Source of the DNA: Rhodococcus sp. OK302
GTDB taxonomy: Bacteria; Actinomycetota; Actinomycetes; Mycobacteriales; Mycobacteriaceae
Length of the DNA stretch: 64,000 nt
Reading direction: 5' to 3'
Assembly (NCBI RefSeq): GCF_002245895.1
Contig: NZ_NPJZ01000001.1
Span: 3,632,501 to 3,696,500, forward strand
Each line of letters opens with the position of its first letter. Position 1 is the first letter of the stretch. Made by a program: the position numbers and the translations under genes. Positions 41,083-50,159 of this stretch are shown in pieces. The notes under the pieces are model-generated. The model ran no database searches, was not told the origin of the DNA, and saw only the letters and a program-made list of their open reading frames with translations.

Positions 41083-43091
41083 CCGAGATCACCGTGCAAC
41101 GTCCCGGCATGCTGAGCACAGTCCAGGACTGGCCTGGCCGTGTCGGCTACTGGCAGATCGGTGTGCCCCCGTCGGGTCCGATGGACGACTTGTCCTTCCG
41201 GCTGGGCAACGTTGCACTCGGCAACGAGGAGGGAGCCGCCGGACTCGAGTGCACGATGGCCGGTCCCGCGCTGCGCTTCGCCGAGGCAACGGAAGTTTGT
41301 GTCACCGGTGCACCCGCTACCGTCCTGGTGGACGGTGTGCCGGTGCGGACCTGGGCGCCGGTGCAGGTTCCGGCCGGCGGCGTTCTCGATGTCGGGGCAG
41401 CCTCCGGACCGGGACTGCGGATCTACGTGCTCGTGCGCGGTGGTATCGACGTGCCGGATTACCTCGGCAGCGGTGCGACGTTCACCCTCGGCAAATTCGG
41501 CGGTCTCGAAGGCCGGACACTACGCGAGGGGGATGTGTTGCACTGCGGCGCCGGCCCCTCCAATCCCGATGACGCCCAGCCGGTTCCGATGGAGCACGTG
41601 CCCGTCATCGGCGGCCGCTGGGAGATTGCAGTTACCGAGGGCCCCCACGGTGCACCGGAGTTCTTCACCCGCAAGGACATCGACACGCTGTACGCCACGG
41701 ACTACGAGGTGCACTTCAATTCCGACCGCACCGGGGTCCGGTTGATCGGTCCGCAGCCGGATTGGGCGCGCGGTGACGGCGGCGAGGCCGGCCTGCACCC
41801 GTCCAACATTCACGACAACGCCTACTCGGTGGGTGCGCTCGATTTCACCGGTGACACTCCGATCCTCCTCGGACCCGACGGACCGAGCCTCGGCGGATTT
41901 GTCTGCCCCGTCACGGTTGTATCGGCGGAACGGTGGAAGCTCGGACAACTCAGCCCCGGCGACACCATCCGGTTTGTACCGATCCGGGCCGAGCGGGCCG
42001 CGTCGAAGCGTCAACTGGGTCTGCGTCGTCGCGCCAGTCAGCCGGCGGTATTCGGTGCCGGCGGCGACGGAGATGACGGCGTGATCGCCCGGCGTGACGG
42101 CGCAACCGCGGTGACCTACCGCCGTTCCGGTGACGACAACGTGCTTGTCGAATACGGGGATATGACTCTCGACCTCGCGCTTCGGGCGCGGGCGCACGCT
42201 TTGCATCAGCGCCTGGAGGCCGAAAAGCCTGCCGGACTGCTCGATCTCACGCCGGGAATCCGGTCCTTGCAGGTACGTGTCGACCCGGACGTTCTGCCCG
42301 TGTCGAAGCTGATGGGCCTACTTGCCGAGGCCGAGGACCAGATCCCGGATTCGTCCGAACTTGTCGTGCCCAGCCGGTCGGTGCGAATGCCCCTGTCCTG
42401 GGACGACCCGTCGACGAGGGAAGCGATCAAGCGGTACATGCACGGCGTGCGTGCCGATGCGCCGTGGTGCCCCTGGAACATCGAGTTCATTCGGCGGATG
42501 AACGGACTGGACTCTGTTGCCGATGTCTTCGACACGGTTTTCGACGCCGAATACCTTGTGCTCGGACTCGGCGACGTCTACCTCGGTGCGCCGGTAGCCA
42601 CCCCGCTGGATCCGCGTCATCGCCTGGTCACGACAAAATACAACCCGGCGCGCACCTGGACGCCCGAGAACGCGGTGGGCATCGGCGGCGCGTACCTGTG
42701 CATTTACGGCATGGAGGGGCCCGGCGGCTACCAGTTCGTGGGACGCACCACGCAGGTCTGGAACCACCGCTATCCCGAGAAGTCCGGACCGTTCGAGCAC
42801 GACACACCGTGGCTGCTGCGCTTTTTCGATCGGATTTCCTGGTATCCCGTCGAACCGGATGAGCTGCTCGAATTGCGTGCCGAAACGGCCGCGGGTGGGC
42901 CCGGTGGTGTGCAGATTACGGACGGCAGTTTTTCCCTCGCCGAACACGAGCAGTTTCTCGCCGACAACGCGGATTCCATCGCCGAATTTCGGGCCGGCCA
43001 GACCGTTGCCTTCGATGCTGAACGCGACGCTTGGTCCGCTGCGGGTGAATTTGCCCGCACCACAACAACAGTCAAGGAGGTGGCCGCATGA
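41079..43091 (+). CDS. Standalone urea-carboxylase-type carboxyltransferase (AHS2-AHS1 fusion)
   Basis: The 670-residue protein contains a KipA/PxpC-like AHS2 domain (residues about 3-310; VQRPGMLSTVQDWPGR then GVPPSGPMDDLSFRLGN) followed by a KipI/PxpB-like AHS1 domain (about 345-610; VTYRRSGDDNVLVEYGDM), the order of the carboxyltransferase part of urea or guanidine carboxylase. Full enzymes are about 1200 residues, with an N-terminal biotin carboxylase and a C-terminal biotin carrier. Both are absent, and no gene for them is in the window. The clean ATGA overlaps at both ends argue against a recent deletion. It may use a carboxylase subunit in trans or act like PxpBC; open. Confidence 0.85.
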   Translation: MTEITVQRPGMLSTVQDWPGRVGYWQIGVPPSGPMDDLSFRLGNVALGNEEGAAGLECTMAGPALRFAEATEVCVTGAPATVLVDGVPVRTWAPVQVPAGGVLDVGAASGPGLRIYVLVRGGIDVPDYLGSGATFTLGKFGGLEGRTLREGDVLHCGAGPSNPDDAQPVPMEHVPVIGGRWEIAVTEGPHGAPEFFTRKDIDTLYATDYEVHFNSDRTGVRLIGPQPDWARGDGGEAGLHPSNIHDNAYSVGALDFTGDTPILLGPDGPSLGGFVCPVTVVSAERWKLGQLSPGDTIRFVPIRAERAASKRQLGLRRRASQPAVFGAGGDGDDGVIARRDGATAVTYRRSGDDNVLVEYGDMTLDLALRARAHALHQRLEAEKPAGLLDLTPGIRSLQVRVDPDVLPVSKLMGLLAEAEDQIPDSSELVVPSRSVRMPLSWDDPSTREAIKRYMHGVRADAPWCPWNIEFIRRMNGLDSVADVFDTVFDAEYLVLGLGDVYLGAPVATPLDPRHRLVTTKYNPARTWTPENAVGIGGAYLCIYGMEGPGGYQFVGRTTQVWNHRYPEKSGPFEHDTPWLLRFFDRISWYPVEPDELLELRAETAAGGPGGVQITDGSFSLAEHEQFLADNADSIAEFRAGQTVAFDAERDAWSAAGEFARTTTTVKEVAA

Positions 43092-44764
43092 CGGCATTGC
43101 AGCGGGTGTCAGCGGCGTATGAGGCCATCGAAGCCGTCAACCGGCCGGAGATCTGGATACACCTGCGCCCCAGGGCCGACGCGTTGGCTGAGGCCGCAGT
43201 TATCGACGCATCCGCAGCGCACTTGCCACTGCGAGGGATGGTGCTCGCGGTCAAGGACAACGTCGACGTGGCCGGACTGCCGACCACCGCCGGGTGCCCC
43301 GAATATGCCTACACGCCAACAGTTGATGCCGCCGCAGTAGCGGCACTGAGGGCCGCCGGTGCCGTCGTACTGGGCAAGACCAACCTCGACCAGTTCGCGA
43401 CCGGGCTTGTCGGCACGCGCAGTCCGTACGGGGCCGTTCGTGATGCCCGTCGGCCGAAATACATCTCGGGCGGCTCGAGTTCGGGATCTGCTGTGGCCGT
43501 GGCGCTCGGACTGGCGGACCTCGCGATCGGTACCGACACCGCCGGCTCCGGCCGCGTCCCGGCCGGCCTGCAGGGAATCGTCGGAATCAAGCCGACGCTC
43601 GGCGTCGTCTCGACGGTTGGCGTGGTGCCCGCCGCTCGCTCCTACGACTGCGTGAGTATCTTCGCCGCAGACTTGTCACGTGCCGAGGCCGCGATGGCGG
43701 TGATGGCAACCGGTGCGCCGGATCGCACTTGGCCCGGCGACGCTCGGTTGGCTGCGCCGCCGCGACCGCGAGTAGCAGTACCGCGCGAGTTGCCCGGTCT
43801 CGACCCGCAGTGGTCGGCGGCGTTCGGTGCGGCCGTCGAACAGCTACGCGCAGTGGGTGTCGACATTGTGGAGGTGGACCTCACGCTCTTCCTCGATGCC
43901 GCGAAGCTCCTCTACGACGGCGCTCTGGTTGCCGAAAGATATGCGGCGGTAGGCGAATTCGTCGACGCACACCCTGATGCGGTGGACCCGACGGTGCGTT
44001 CGATCGTCGCGCCGGCCGGCAACATACCTGCTCATCGTCTACTCGAAGACCGGGAACTGTTGGCGCAGTTGCGAAATCGGGCCATGAAGGCGCTCGACGG
44101 AATCGATGCATTGATGGTACCGACGGCACCGGAGCATCCTACGATCGCCGAGGTCGCGGCCGATCCGATCGGTGTGAATTCTCGGATGGGGAGATACACC
44201 AACTTCTGCAATCTGTTCGATCTCTCGGCCGTCGCGGTACCTACTGGAATGGCAGGCGAAGCGCAGTTCGGCGTGACGGTGCTGGCGCGTGCGTTCGAGG
44301 ACGCTGTTGCCGCGGATATTGCGGCAATGGTGACGGGGGAGTCAGCCGGCGGGTGGACCAGCACACCGGGGAAGGCCGTCGAACTGGCAGTATTCGGCGC
44401 TCACCTGCGTGGACAACCGCTCGAGCATCAGTTGACGACGCTCGGTGCCCGGTGGCTCGGACCAGTCGCCACTTCTCCCCGCTACCGACTCGGTGCGCTG
44501 GACACGACCCCGCCCAAGCCCGGTCTTGTCCGAGTCGCCGAGGGCGGTGTGTCGATAGTCGGCGAGCGCTGGAGTCTGGCGCCTGCAGCTCTGGGCAAGT
44601 TCCTGGCCGCACTGCCGACTCCGATGATGCTCGGCGCCGTGGAATTCGACGACAAGAGTTGGGGAACCGGATTCGGGTGCGATCTGGAAGCCGCGTCGAG
44701 CGGCAAGGACATCAGTGAGTACGGGGGGTGGAAGGCGGCGCTGGAAGCCGGAGCGGTGGGCTGA
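43088..44764 (+). CDS. atzF: Allophanate hydrolase (AtzF-like)
   Basis: This 558-residue amidase-signature enzyme hydrolyses allophanate to ammonia and CO2. The triad region is visible: the Lys in Leu-Ala-Val-Lys-Asp-Asn-Val-Asp near residue 56, GGSSSGSAVAVALG with the cis-Ser near 130, and the nucleophile Ser in Gly-Thr-Asp-Thr-Ala-Gly-Ser-Gly-Arg-Val-Pro-Ala near 155. The C-terminal domain of about 120 residues (from AVFGAHLRGQPLEHQL) is the AtzF-type extension. It overlaps the CT gene by four bases and completes the route from carboxylated urea or guanidine to ammonia. Confidence 0.93.
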   Translation: MTALQRVSAAYEAIEAVNRPEIWIHLRPRADALAEAAVIDASAAHLPLRGMVLAVKDNVDVAGLPTTAGCPEYAYTPTVDAAAVAALRAAGAVVLGKTNLDQFATGLVGTRSPYGAVRDARRPKYISGGSSSGSAVAVALGLADLAIGTDTAGSGRVPAGLQGIVGIKPTLGVVSTVGVVPAARSYDCVSIFAADLSRAEAAMAVMATGAPDRTWPGDARLAAPPRPRVAVPRELPGLDPQWSAAFGAAVEQLRAVGVDIVEVDLTLFLDAAKLLYDGALVAERYAAVGEFVDAHPDAVDPTVRSIVAPAGNIPAHRLLEDRELLAQLRNRAMKALDGIDALMVPTAPEHPTIAEVAADPIGVNSRMGRYTNFCNLFDLSAVAVPTGMAGEAQFGVTVLARAFEDAVAADIAAMVTGESAGGWTSTPGKAVELAVFGAHLRGQPLEHQLTTLGARWLGPVATSPRYRLGALDTTPPKPGLVRVAEGGVSIVGERWSLAPAALGKFLAALPTPMMLGAVEFDDKSWGTGFGCDLEAASSGKDISEYGGWKAALEAGAVG

Positions 44765-44863
44765 GCAGTTTTCGCGTCGGTATCCGGTTTCGCATGACTG
44801 CCGACCATCAGGCATTGTGTGAGGGTCGGAATTGGTCGGCTCACCTCAAGGTTTGGAGCATCG

Positions 44864-45685
44864 ATGGCGAAGATCGAAGAAATCCTGGAACTGGAACGCC
44901 TCGAGCGCGATATCTTCCGAGGGATTACCGCTGAGACGACGTTGCCCAAAACTTTCGGCGGTCAGGTTGCCGGCCAGGCGCTAGTCTCTGCGGTTCGCAC
45001 CGTCGACCCCGCGTACTCGGTTCATTCCTTGCACGGGTACTTTCTGCGCCCGGGAAACACCTTGAAGCCCACGGTTTTCCTGGTCGATCGGGTGCGTGAC
45101 GGTCGATCCTTCGCCACTCGATTGGTCACGGGAATCCAGGACGGCCAGGCGATTTTCACGATGTCGGCGTCGTTCCACGTCCAGGACGAGGGCATCGAGC
45201 ATCAAGACGAGATGCCGCCGGTTCCGGACCCGGAATCGCTGCCGCTGGCCCGCGATTCAGAGGACTGGGAGACCGCGTGGCTGGCACGAGAATGGGCGGA
45301 CTGGGATCTTCGCCTCGTCCCGAAAGCCGATATCAGTAAGCGTCCAGGCTCAGTTGCCCAACAACAGGTGTGGTTCCGATCCCGTGAGGCGCTGCCGGAC
45401 GATCCGGTCTTTCACGTCTGCACCCTCGCCTACATGAGTGACATGACGTTGCTCGGTTCTTCCCGGACGCCTCACCCCGATGTCGAGATGCAGGCCGCGT
45501 CACTCGACCATGCGATGTGGTTCCTGCGTCCGTTCCGCGCCGATGAATGGCTGCTCTACGACCAGACGTCGCCGTCTGCCGGTTTCGGTCGGGCGCTTAC
45601 CCAAGGACGAATTTTCGACCGACGAGGAAACATGGTGGCTGCGGTCGTCCAGGAAGGTCTGACGCGTCTTTATCGGCCCAAGTGA
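44864..45685 (+). CDS. Acyl-CoA thioesterase II (TesB), paralogue 1
   Basis: The ATG at 44864 behind TTTGGAG gives 273 residues with two hot-dog folds. Motifs include [19 protein letters not shown] near residue 29, [12 protein letters not shown], and a C-terminal [37 protein letters not shown] containing the catalytic Asp of TesB enzymes. It hydrolyses medium or long acyl-CoA. A second TesB gene lies 700 bases downstream. It converges on the kinase-like gene with a 16-base overlap. Confidence 0.9.
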   Translation: MAKIEEILELERLERDIFRGITAETTLPKTFGGQVAGQALVSAVRTVDPAYSVHSLHGYFLRPGNTLKPTVFLVDRVRDGRSFATRLVTGIQDGQAIFTMSASFHVQDEGIEHQDEMPPVPDPESLPLARDSEDWETAWLAREWADWDLRLVPKADISKRPGSVAQQQVWFRSREALPDDPVFHVCTLAYMSDMTLLGSSRTPHPDVEMQAASLDHAMWFLRPFRADEWLLYDQTSPSAGFGRALTQGRIFDRRGNMVAAVVQEGLTRLYRPK

Positions 45686-46290
45686 GTGCATACGGCCGGC
45701 CGAGCGGGATGGTCGTACCGCACTTCCAGATCAATCGGCTCCGTCACGGTTGCCTGATGCTCGAGCACTGCGTCGATCGTCCACAAGTCCGCCGACGGCG
45801 TGTGGCGTCGTAGCGCGGCTTCGCTCATGTCCAAGCGCACGCTGATGTCGAAGTCGAGTCCGCGGCCGAGCAGCATCGGTCCGGCGACGATGATGACATG
45901 GCGTTCGTGAACCGGCTCACGTGTAGACCGCGCTGAGCGGTCGGTGGCTTCGTCCCAGAGCCTGGGGAGCCAGGTTCGCCGAGTCCTTGCCGACGTGATG
46001 ACTTCACGGTCGAGGGCCTCGTAGTCGAACCACATGGTCCGATAGCTCAGGGTGTCTTCGTGCCCGAATTCGAACCGCAGAGATGCCGGGCGCACGTAGT
46101 CGTGAAGTGAGGCAACAGCACTCGGACGGTCGAGTGCTACGACGGCAGAACCGATCAACCGGGCGAGTTCGACGGGCCGAGCACAATCTGCGCCGTCGAC
46201 GGCCACCACCGTCACCGACGGACGTGACTGACACAGCGCCGCGACCTGTCCGGCGAGAGCCTGTGGTGTGGAAGGTATGAAGATACTCAC
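45670..46290 (-). CDS. Uridine-kinase-like protein with a degenerate P-loop
   Basis: From the GTG at 46290 the protein has 206 residues. It resembles actinobacterial uridine kinase-like proteins (Val-Val-Ala-Val-Asp-Gly-Ala-Asp, later MWFDYEALDREVI, HVIIVAGPMLLG), but where the family has a Gly-Ala-Asp-Gly-Ala-Gly-Lys-Thr P-loop this one reads Gly-Ala-Asp-Cys-Ala-Arg-Pro-Val at residues 33-40. The conserved Lys and Thr are gone, so kinase activity is unlikely. It sits between two tesB paralogues on the opposite strand. Confidence 0.65.
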   Translation of the reverse strand: MSIFIPSTPQALAGQVAALCQSRPSVTVVAVDGADCARPVELARLIGSAVVALDRPSAVASLHDYVRPASLRFEFGHEDTLSYRTMWFDYEALDREVITSARTRRTWLPRLWDEATDRSARSTREPVHERHVIIVAGPMLLGRGLDFDISVRLDMSEAALRRHTPSADLWTIDAVLEHQATVTEPIDLEVRYDHPARPAVCTHLGR

Positions 46291-46377
46291 GCCACCATGG
46301 TGCCGTGCCCACCCGTCGAGGCGATAATGTGAACCAGTTCGGCCGGCGTTGTCGGCATCTACATCGCCGGAGGACAC

Positions 46378-47232
46378 ATGGTTGGTATCGAGGAGATCCT
46401 CGCTCTCGAAACGCTCGAGAAGGACATCTTCCGCGGGGCGGTTCATCCCACCGGGTTGCCGCGTACGTTCGGCGGGCAAGTGGCCGGCCAGTCGCTGGTG
46501 TCGGCGGTGGGAACGGTGGACGAGAGCTACCGCGTCCATTCATTGCACGGTTACTTTCTGCGGCCCGGAAATCCGAAGATCCCGACGGTGTACCTGGTGG
46601 ACCGGATCCGTGACGGCCGCTCGTTCTGCACTCGCCGAGTGAACGCCGTGCAGGACGGCAAAACGATCTTCACGATGTCGGCGTCGTTCCACATCGAAGA
46701 CGAGGGAATCGAACATCAGGACCAGATGCCGACTGTGCCGGCGCCGGAAGATCTTCCTGATGCGTTGACGATTCCGGAACTCGCGAAGCTGCCGTACTAC
46801 CAGGAGTGGAAGAACTGGGATGTGCGGATCGTGCCGGCCGACGACGCGACAGCGTCGCCCGATCTTGCGGCACAGCAGCGAGTCTGGATGCGGTACCGGG
46901 ACACCCTGCCGGATCGTCCTCTCCTGCATATTTGCACGTTGGCGTACCTCAGTGACATGACTTTGCTCGGCACGTCCAAGGTTCCGCACCGGGACGTGCC
47001 GACGCAGAATGCGTCGCTTGACCACGCGATGTGGTTTCTGCGTCCGTTCCGGGCCGACGAATGGTTGCTCTACGACCAGACCTCACCGTCGGCCGGTTTC
47101 GGCCGGGCACTGACGCAGGGGCGCATCTTCGACCGCGCGGGCAATATGGTGGCAGCGGTTGTGCAGGAAGGGTTGACGCGGATCGAGCGTGAACCTGCAG
47201 ACCGTGAGAACAAGACAGGAACTTCGGCATGA
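46378..47232 (+). CDS. tesB: Acyl-CoA thioesterase II (TesB), paralogue 2
   Basis: The 284-residue two-hot-dog protein is closely similar to paralogue 1 along its whole length, with the identical 36-residue C-terminal block that starts [12 protein letters not shown] at the protein level. The codons differ at many third positions, so the duplication is not recent. This copy is the positional orthologue of M. tuberculosis tesB2 (Rv2605c) because it overlaps pdxT by four bases, as there. RBS GGAGGACAC precedes the ATG. Confidence 0.92.
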   Translation: MVGIEEILALETLEKDIFRGAVHPTGLPRTFGGQVAGQSLVSAVGTVDESYRVHSLHGYFLRPGNPKIPTVYLVDRIRDGRSFCTRRVNAVQDGKTIFTMSASFHIEDEGIEHQDQMPTVPAPEDLPDALTIPELAKLPYYQEWKNWDVRIVPADDATASPDLAAQQRVWMRYRDTLPDRPLLHICTLAYLSDMTLLGTSKVPHRDVPTQNASLDHAMWFLRPFRADEWLLYDQTSPSAGFGRALTQGRIFDRAGNMVAAVVQEGLTRIEREPADRENKTGTSA

Positions 47233-47834
47233 CTCGTCCGTTGATCGGTGTACTCGCTCTTCAAGGTGACGTCCGAGAGCACCTTGCTGCTCTGGCGGAT
47301 TCCGGGGCCGACGCGATCGGTGTCCGCCGTCCGGAAGAGCTCGACAAGGTTGACGGAATCGTCATTCCCGGTGGGGAATCGACGACGATGAGCCGACTCC
47401 TTCAGGTCTTCGAGCTGTTGGATCCGCTCCGCGAGCGGCTTCGCGGCGGTCTGCCGGCTTACGGTTCGTGCGCTGGAATGATTCTGCTCGCCAGCGAGGT
47501 GCTCGACACCCGGCCCGACGCCGAGAGCCTCGGTGCTATCGATATGACCGTGCGCCGCAACGCATTCGGTCGCCAGGTCGATTCCTTCGAGTCCGATCTG
47601 GACTTCGAGGGAATTATCGGTGATCCGATCCGCGCCGTGTTCATTCGCGCGCCGTGGGTCGAGCGGGTGGGACCAGGTGTCGAGGTGTTGGCGCAGGTAC
47701 CGGCAGCGGCAGGCGAAGCTGCCGGTCGCATCGTGGCGGTGCGGCAGGGCTCCGTGATCGCGACGTCCTTCCACCCCGAGGTTACGGGAGACCGCCGCGT
47801 GCACGAACTCTTTGTCGACCTGGTGCGCGGCTAG
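47229..47834 (+). CDS. pdxT: Pyridoxal 5'-phosphate synthase glutaminase subunit PdxT
   Basis: This 201-residue class I glutamine amidotransferase supplies ammonia to PdxS. It has [16 protein letters not shown] at the N-terminus, Pro-Gly-Gly-Glu-Ser-Thr-Thr near residue 46, the nucleophile Cys in Tyr-Gly-Ser-Cys-Ala-Gly-Met near 80, and the His-Glu pair in Ser-Phe-His-Pro-Glu-Val near 181. Its partner pdxS is 28 kb away, on the other side of the accessory island. Confidence 0.96.
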   Translation: MTRPLIGVLALQGDVREHLAALADSGADAIGVRRPEELDKVDGIVIPGGESTTMSRLLQVFELLDPLRERLRGGLPAYGSCAGMILLASEVLDTRPDAESLGAIDMTVRRNAFGRQVDSFESDLDFEGIIGDPIRAVFIRAPWVERVGPGVEVLAQVPAAAGEAAGRIVAVRQGSVIATSFHPEVTGDRRVHELFVDLVRG

Positions 47835-48766
47835 ATCTCTCGCGAGACGTCCGCCTGAACCAGTGAATTGATCAGGCGGACACCGTCTTCCGGGTGATCA
47901 ATTGTGACGGCGAAGACTTTTCCGGTGCCGAGGTTCAGCACGATGGCCTCACCGGATCTCAGGGTGACTGCTGTCCCACGCGGTGTGATGCGGTAGCCCC
48001 ATCCGCCCCATTCCAGGGGGCGGATGGTGTCGACCGACGCGGATTTGATCTGGGCGAGCGCAATTCTCTTCCACCGGACACCCCACGAACTGATGCTCAT
48101 GCCCGTGTTGTCGACTCGTACGGTGACGGACGCGAAGGCAGTGATGAGGACAGTCGACGCGAGCAGTATCAGCGCGACCCACCAGTCGGAGTAGGCGGCC
48201 GTTCCGACGGTGAGCGCAGTCATGCCGACAGCGAGAATCCACGGCCAGATGCTGTGTGCGCGACCGATCCACATGGCGCGTTCAGTGGCTGAGAGCGGCG
48301 GGTCCAACGTCGGGGTCGGTAGCGCGGACACGGCACTTGATCCTGCGCGTGACGTCAGCGCCCATGCGGCGATTCCCGTCAGTGCTGCTGCGATCGGTGC
48401 AATGATCCACCAGCCGATCCGGGCTTCCTCGGGTGATCCGGCATCGAGTGTCAGGGCGACACTGAGGATCCAGATCGTTGCGAAAGTGGCGCTGGTTGTC
48501 GCTGTGACGGAGAGTGCCAGGGGCGAATTCTCGCCCCCGCGAACCGCAGTGACAGCGGCAACCACCGCGGCGAGCAGGGATACTGCCAGCGTCCATGCGA
48601 AAAATGTTGTGGTCGTGCTGAACCCGTCCGGCGTCGAACCGGACCAGTGGCTGGCGACGGTAGGTGGGAGTTCATCTCCCCACAGCAAGCGCGCAATGAT
48701 CAGGGCGGCCGTCGGAACGAATGTCAACGACGCGGCGGTCCACAGTCGGACCCTGCTGATATTCAT
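47831..48766 (-). CDS. DUF1648-type integral membrane protein
   Basis: The 311-residue protein has about six hydrophobic segments, and its N-terminal part carries the DUF1648 pattern ([20 protein letters not shown]). The C-terminal part is soluble-like, ending in [31 protein letters not shown]. Function is unknown; such proteins often travel with GntR or ArsR regulators, as here, where the regulator gene overlaps by four bases. It overlaps the pdxT stop convergently by four bases. Confidence 0.8.
   Translation of the reverse strand: MNISRVRLWTAASLTFVPTAALIIARLLWGDELPPTVASHWSGSTPDGFSTTTTFFAWTLAVSLLAAVVAAVTAVRGGENSPLALSVTATTSATFATIWILSVALTLDAGSPEEARIGWWIIAPIAAALTGIAAWALTSRAGSSAVSALPTPTLDPPLSATERAMWIGRAHSIWPWILAVGMTALTVGTAAYSDWWVALILLASTVLITAFASVTVRVDNTGMSISSWGVRWKRIALAQIKSASVDTIRPLEWGGWGYRITPRGTAVTLRSGEAIVLNLGTGKVFAVTIDHPEDGVRLINSLVQADVSREI
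47849..47881. terminator. Inverted repeat at the pdxT/DUF1648 convergence
   Basis: GTCCGCCTGA (47849-47858) and TCAGGCGGAC (47872-47881) form a perfect ten-base stem with a 13-base loop, just after the pdxT stop and inside the 3' end of the opposite gene. It is a candidate terminator for pdxT. Confidence 0.5.
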
Positions 48767-49119
48767 GAGGTGCTGGTCTCCTTGATGAGTTCGAGCATGT
48801 GGGCGGTATCGAGCCCCAGGTTGCGGGCCAACTTGACGAACTCACGGGCTGATTCGTTGAGGGCTGCTCTGCCGGAATCAAATTCGGCACGAATCACTGC
48901 GCCTCGGCCACGTCGGAGATCGATGAGGCCTTCGTCGCGCAGTGCCGCGTATGCGCGCAGCACCGTATGCAGGTTGACGTCGACGGACTCGGCGAGAGCT
49001 CGTGCCGACGGCAGTCGATCACCCGGGCCGATCTCGCCGCGGATGACGGAACCACGGACGCCCGCTGCGATTTGATCGGCGAGGGGAGTGGTGGACGCGT
49101 GGTCTATCCGAACCAACAT
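48763..49119 (-). CDS. Short GntR-family regulator (YtrA type)
   Basis: The 118-residue protein has only the N-terminal winged helix: [62 protein letters not shown], followed by a short helical tail, as in the YtrA subfamily. Such regulators usually control the membrane protein gene next to them. It overlaps the DUF1648 gene by four bases. The sequence before its start contains TTTGCATTCTATGCAAA (49121-49137), an inverted repeat that may be its operator. Confidence 0.88.
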   Translation of the reverse strand: MLVRIDHASTTPLADQIAAGVRGSVIRGEIGPGDRLPSARALAESVDVNLHTVLRAYAALRDEGLIDLRRGRGAVIRAEFDSGRAALNESAREFVKLARNLGLDTAHMLELIKETSTS

Positions 49120-49120
49120 G

Positions 49121-49137
49121 TTTGCATTCTATGCAAA
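49121..49137. promoter_or_regulatory. Palindrome upstream of the GntR gene
   Basis: TTTGCAT-TCT-ATGCAAA is a perfect seven-base inverted repeat starting two bases before the GntR start codon. Its position fits autoregulation by the YtrA-type protein. Confidence 0.5.
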
Positions 49138-49264
49138 CAATGCCGTGTTTGGCGAATTCATCTGCGGGGGATGCAGCATGTGGCGACGTGGGGCGGGTAA
49201 CATCGGCAGAGCTGAAACCGCGCATTCGGCGTGCGCAACACAGCAGGAAAGGGGCTTGAATCGC

Positions 49265-50020
49265 ATGAGCGGCCACTCAAAATGGGCCACCACCAAGCAC
49301 AAGAAGGCTGTTGTCGACGCACGTCGTGGCAAATCCTTTGCGAAGCTGATCAAGAACATCGAGGTGGCGGCACGAACCGGCGGTGGCGATCCCACGGGCA
49401 ACCCCACCTTGTTCGACGCAATTCAGAAGGCCAAGAAGACTTCTGTCCCCAACGACAACATCGAACGCGCGCGCAAGCGTGGCGCCGGTGAAGAAGCTGG
49501 CGGCGCAGACTGGCAGACCATCATGTACGAGGGCTACGGGCCCAATGGTGTTGCCGTGCTGATCGAGTGCCTCACCGACAACCGCAACCGCGCAGCCGGT
49601 GAAGTTCGTACCGCGATGACACGCAACGGTGGCAACCTTGCGGACCCGGGTTCGGTTTCGTACCTGTTCGCCCGTAAGGGTGTTGTGACGCTCGAAAAGA
49701 ACGGTCAGTCCGAGGATGACGTGCTGATGGCAGTTCTCGATGCGGGTGCAGAAGACGTCACCGATCTCGGTGAAACCTTCGAAATCGTCTGTGAGCCACA
49801 GGATCTCGTGGCCGTCCGTACTGCTCTGCAGGAAGCCGGGATCGACTACGATTCGGCTGAGGCGGATTTCCGTGCGTCGGTCGAGGTTCCCCTCGATGTT
49901 GACGGCGCACGCAAGATCTTCAAGCTTGTCGACGCGCTCGAAGATTCCGACGACGTGCAGAACGTGTACACCAATATCGATCTGTCCGACGAGGTCCTTG
50001 CGGAACTCGACGCTGAATAA
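49265..50020 (+). CDS. YebC/PmpR-family transcriptional regulator or translation factor
   Basis: The ATG at 49265, after AGGAAAGGGGC, gives 251 residues. It begins with the family signature [37 protein letters not shown], and has the conserved [22 protein letters not shown] block near residue 89. YebC proteins bind DNA in some bacteria and have recently been linked to relief of ribosome stalling. Its place before ruvC is conserved (Rv2603c). Confidence 0.95.
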   Translation: MSGHSKWATTKHKKAVVDARRGKSFAKLIKNIEVAARTGGGDPTGNPTLFDAIQKAKKTSVPNDNIERARKRGAGEEAGGADWQTIMYEGYGPNGVAVLIECLTDNRNRAAGEVRTAMTRNGGNLADPGSVSYLFARKGVVTLEKNGQSEDDVLMAVLDAGAEDVTDLGETFEIVCEPQDLVAVRTALQEAGIDYDSAEADFRASVEVPLDVDGARKIFKLVDALEDSDDVQNVYTNIDLSDEVLAELDAE

Positions 50021-50052
50021 GCTGAAATAAGTCGACAGTTTTAACACTCGAC

Positions 50053-50084
50053 CCGGTTGCGACGCACTCGTCGCGGCCGGGTTG
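50053..50084 (+). terminator. Hairpin after yebC
   Basis: ACCCGG-TT-GCGACG (50053-50066) pairs with CGTCGC-GG-CCGGGT (50071-50084), a stem with a small internal mismatch and a four-base loop, between yebC and ruvC. Confidence 0.6.
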
Positions 50085-50159
50085 CGTGTTGATGTCGGCA
50101 GTTCGCCCGCGCACCGCTAAGCTATCGAACAGCTGTTCGGTGTGGAGAGGTGTGATGGT

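Noticed and set aside
41079..43091. 5-oxoprolinase PxpB-PxpC fusion as the primary name
   Set aside because: The domain order (AHS2 then AHS1), and coupling to UAAP1/UAAP2 and allophanate hydrolase, match urea or guanidine carboxylase loci; no pxpA gene is nearby. PxpBC-like chemistry is kept only as an alternative.
18822..44863. Integrative element or prophage
   Set aside because: I found no integrase, transposase, terminal inverted repeats or phage structural genes, and no tRNA lies at either boundary.
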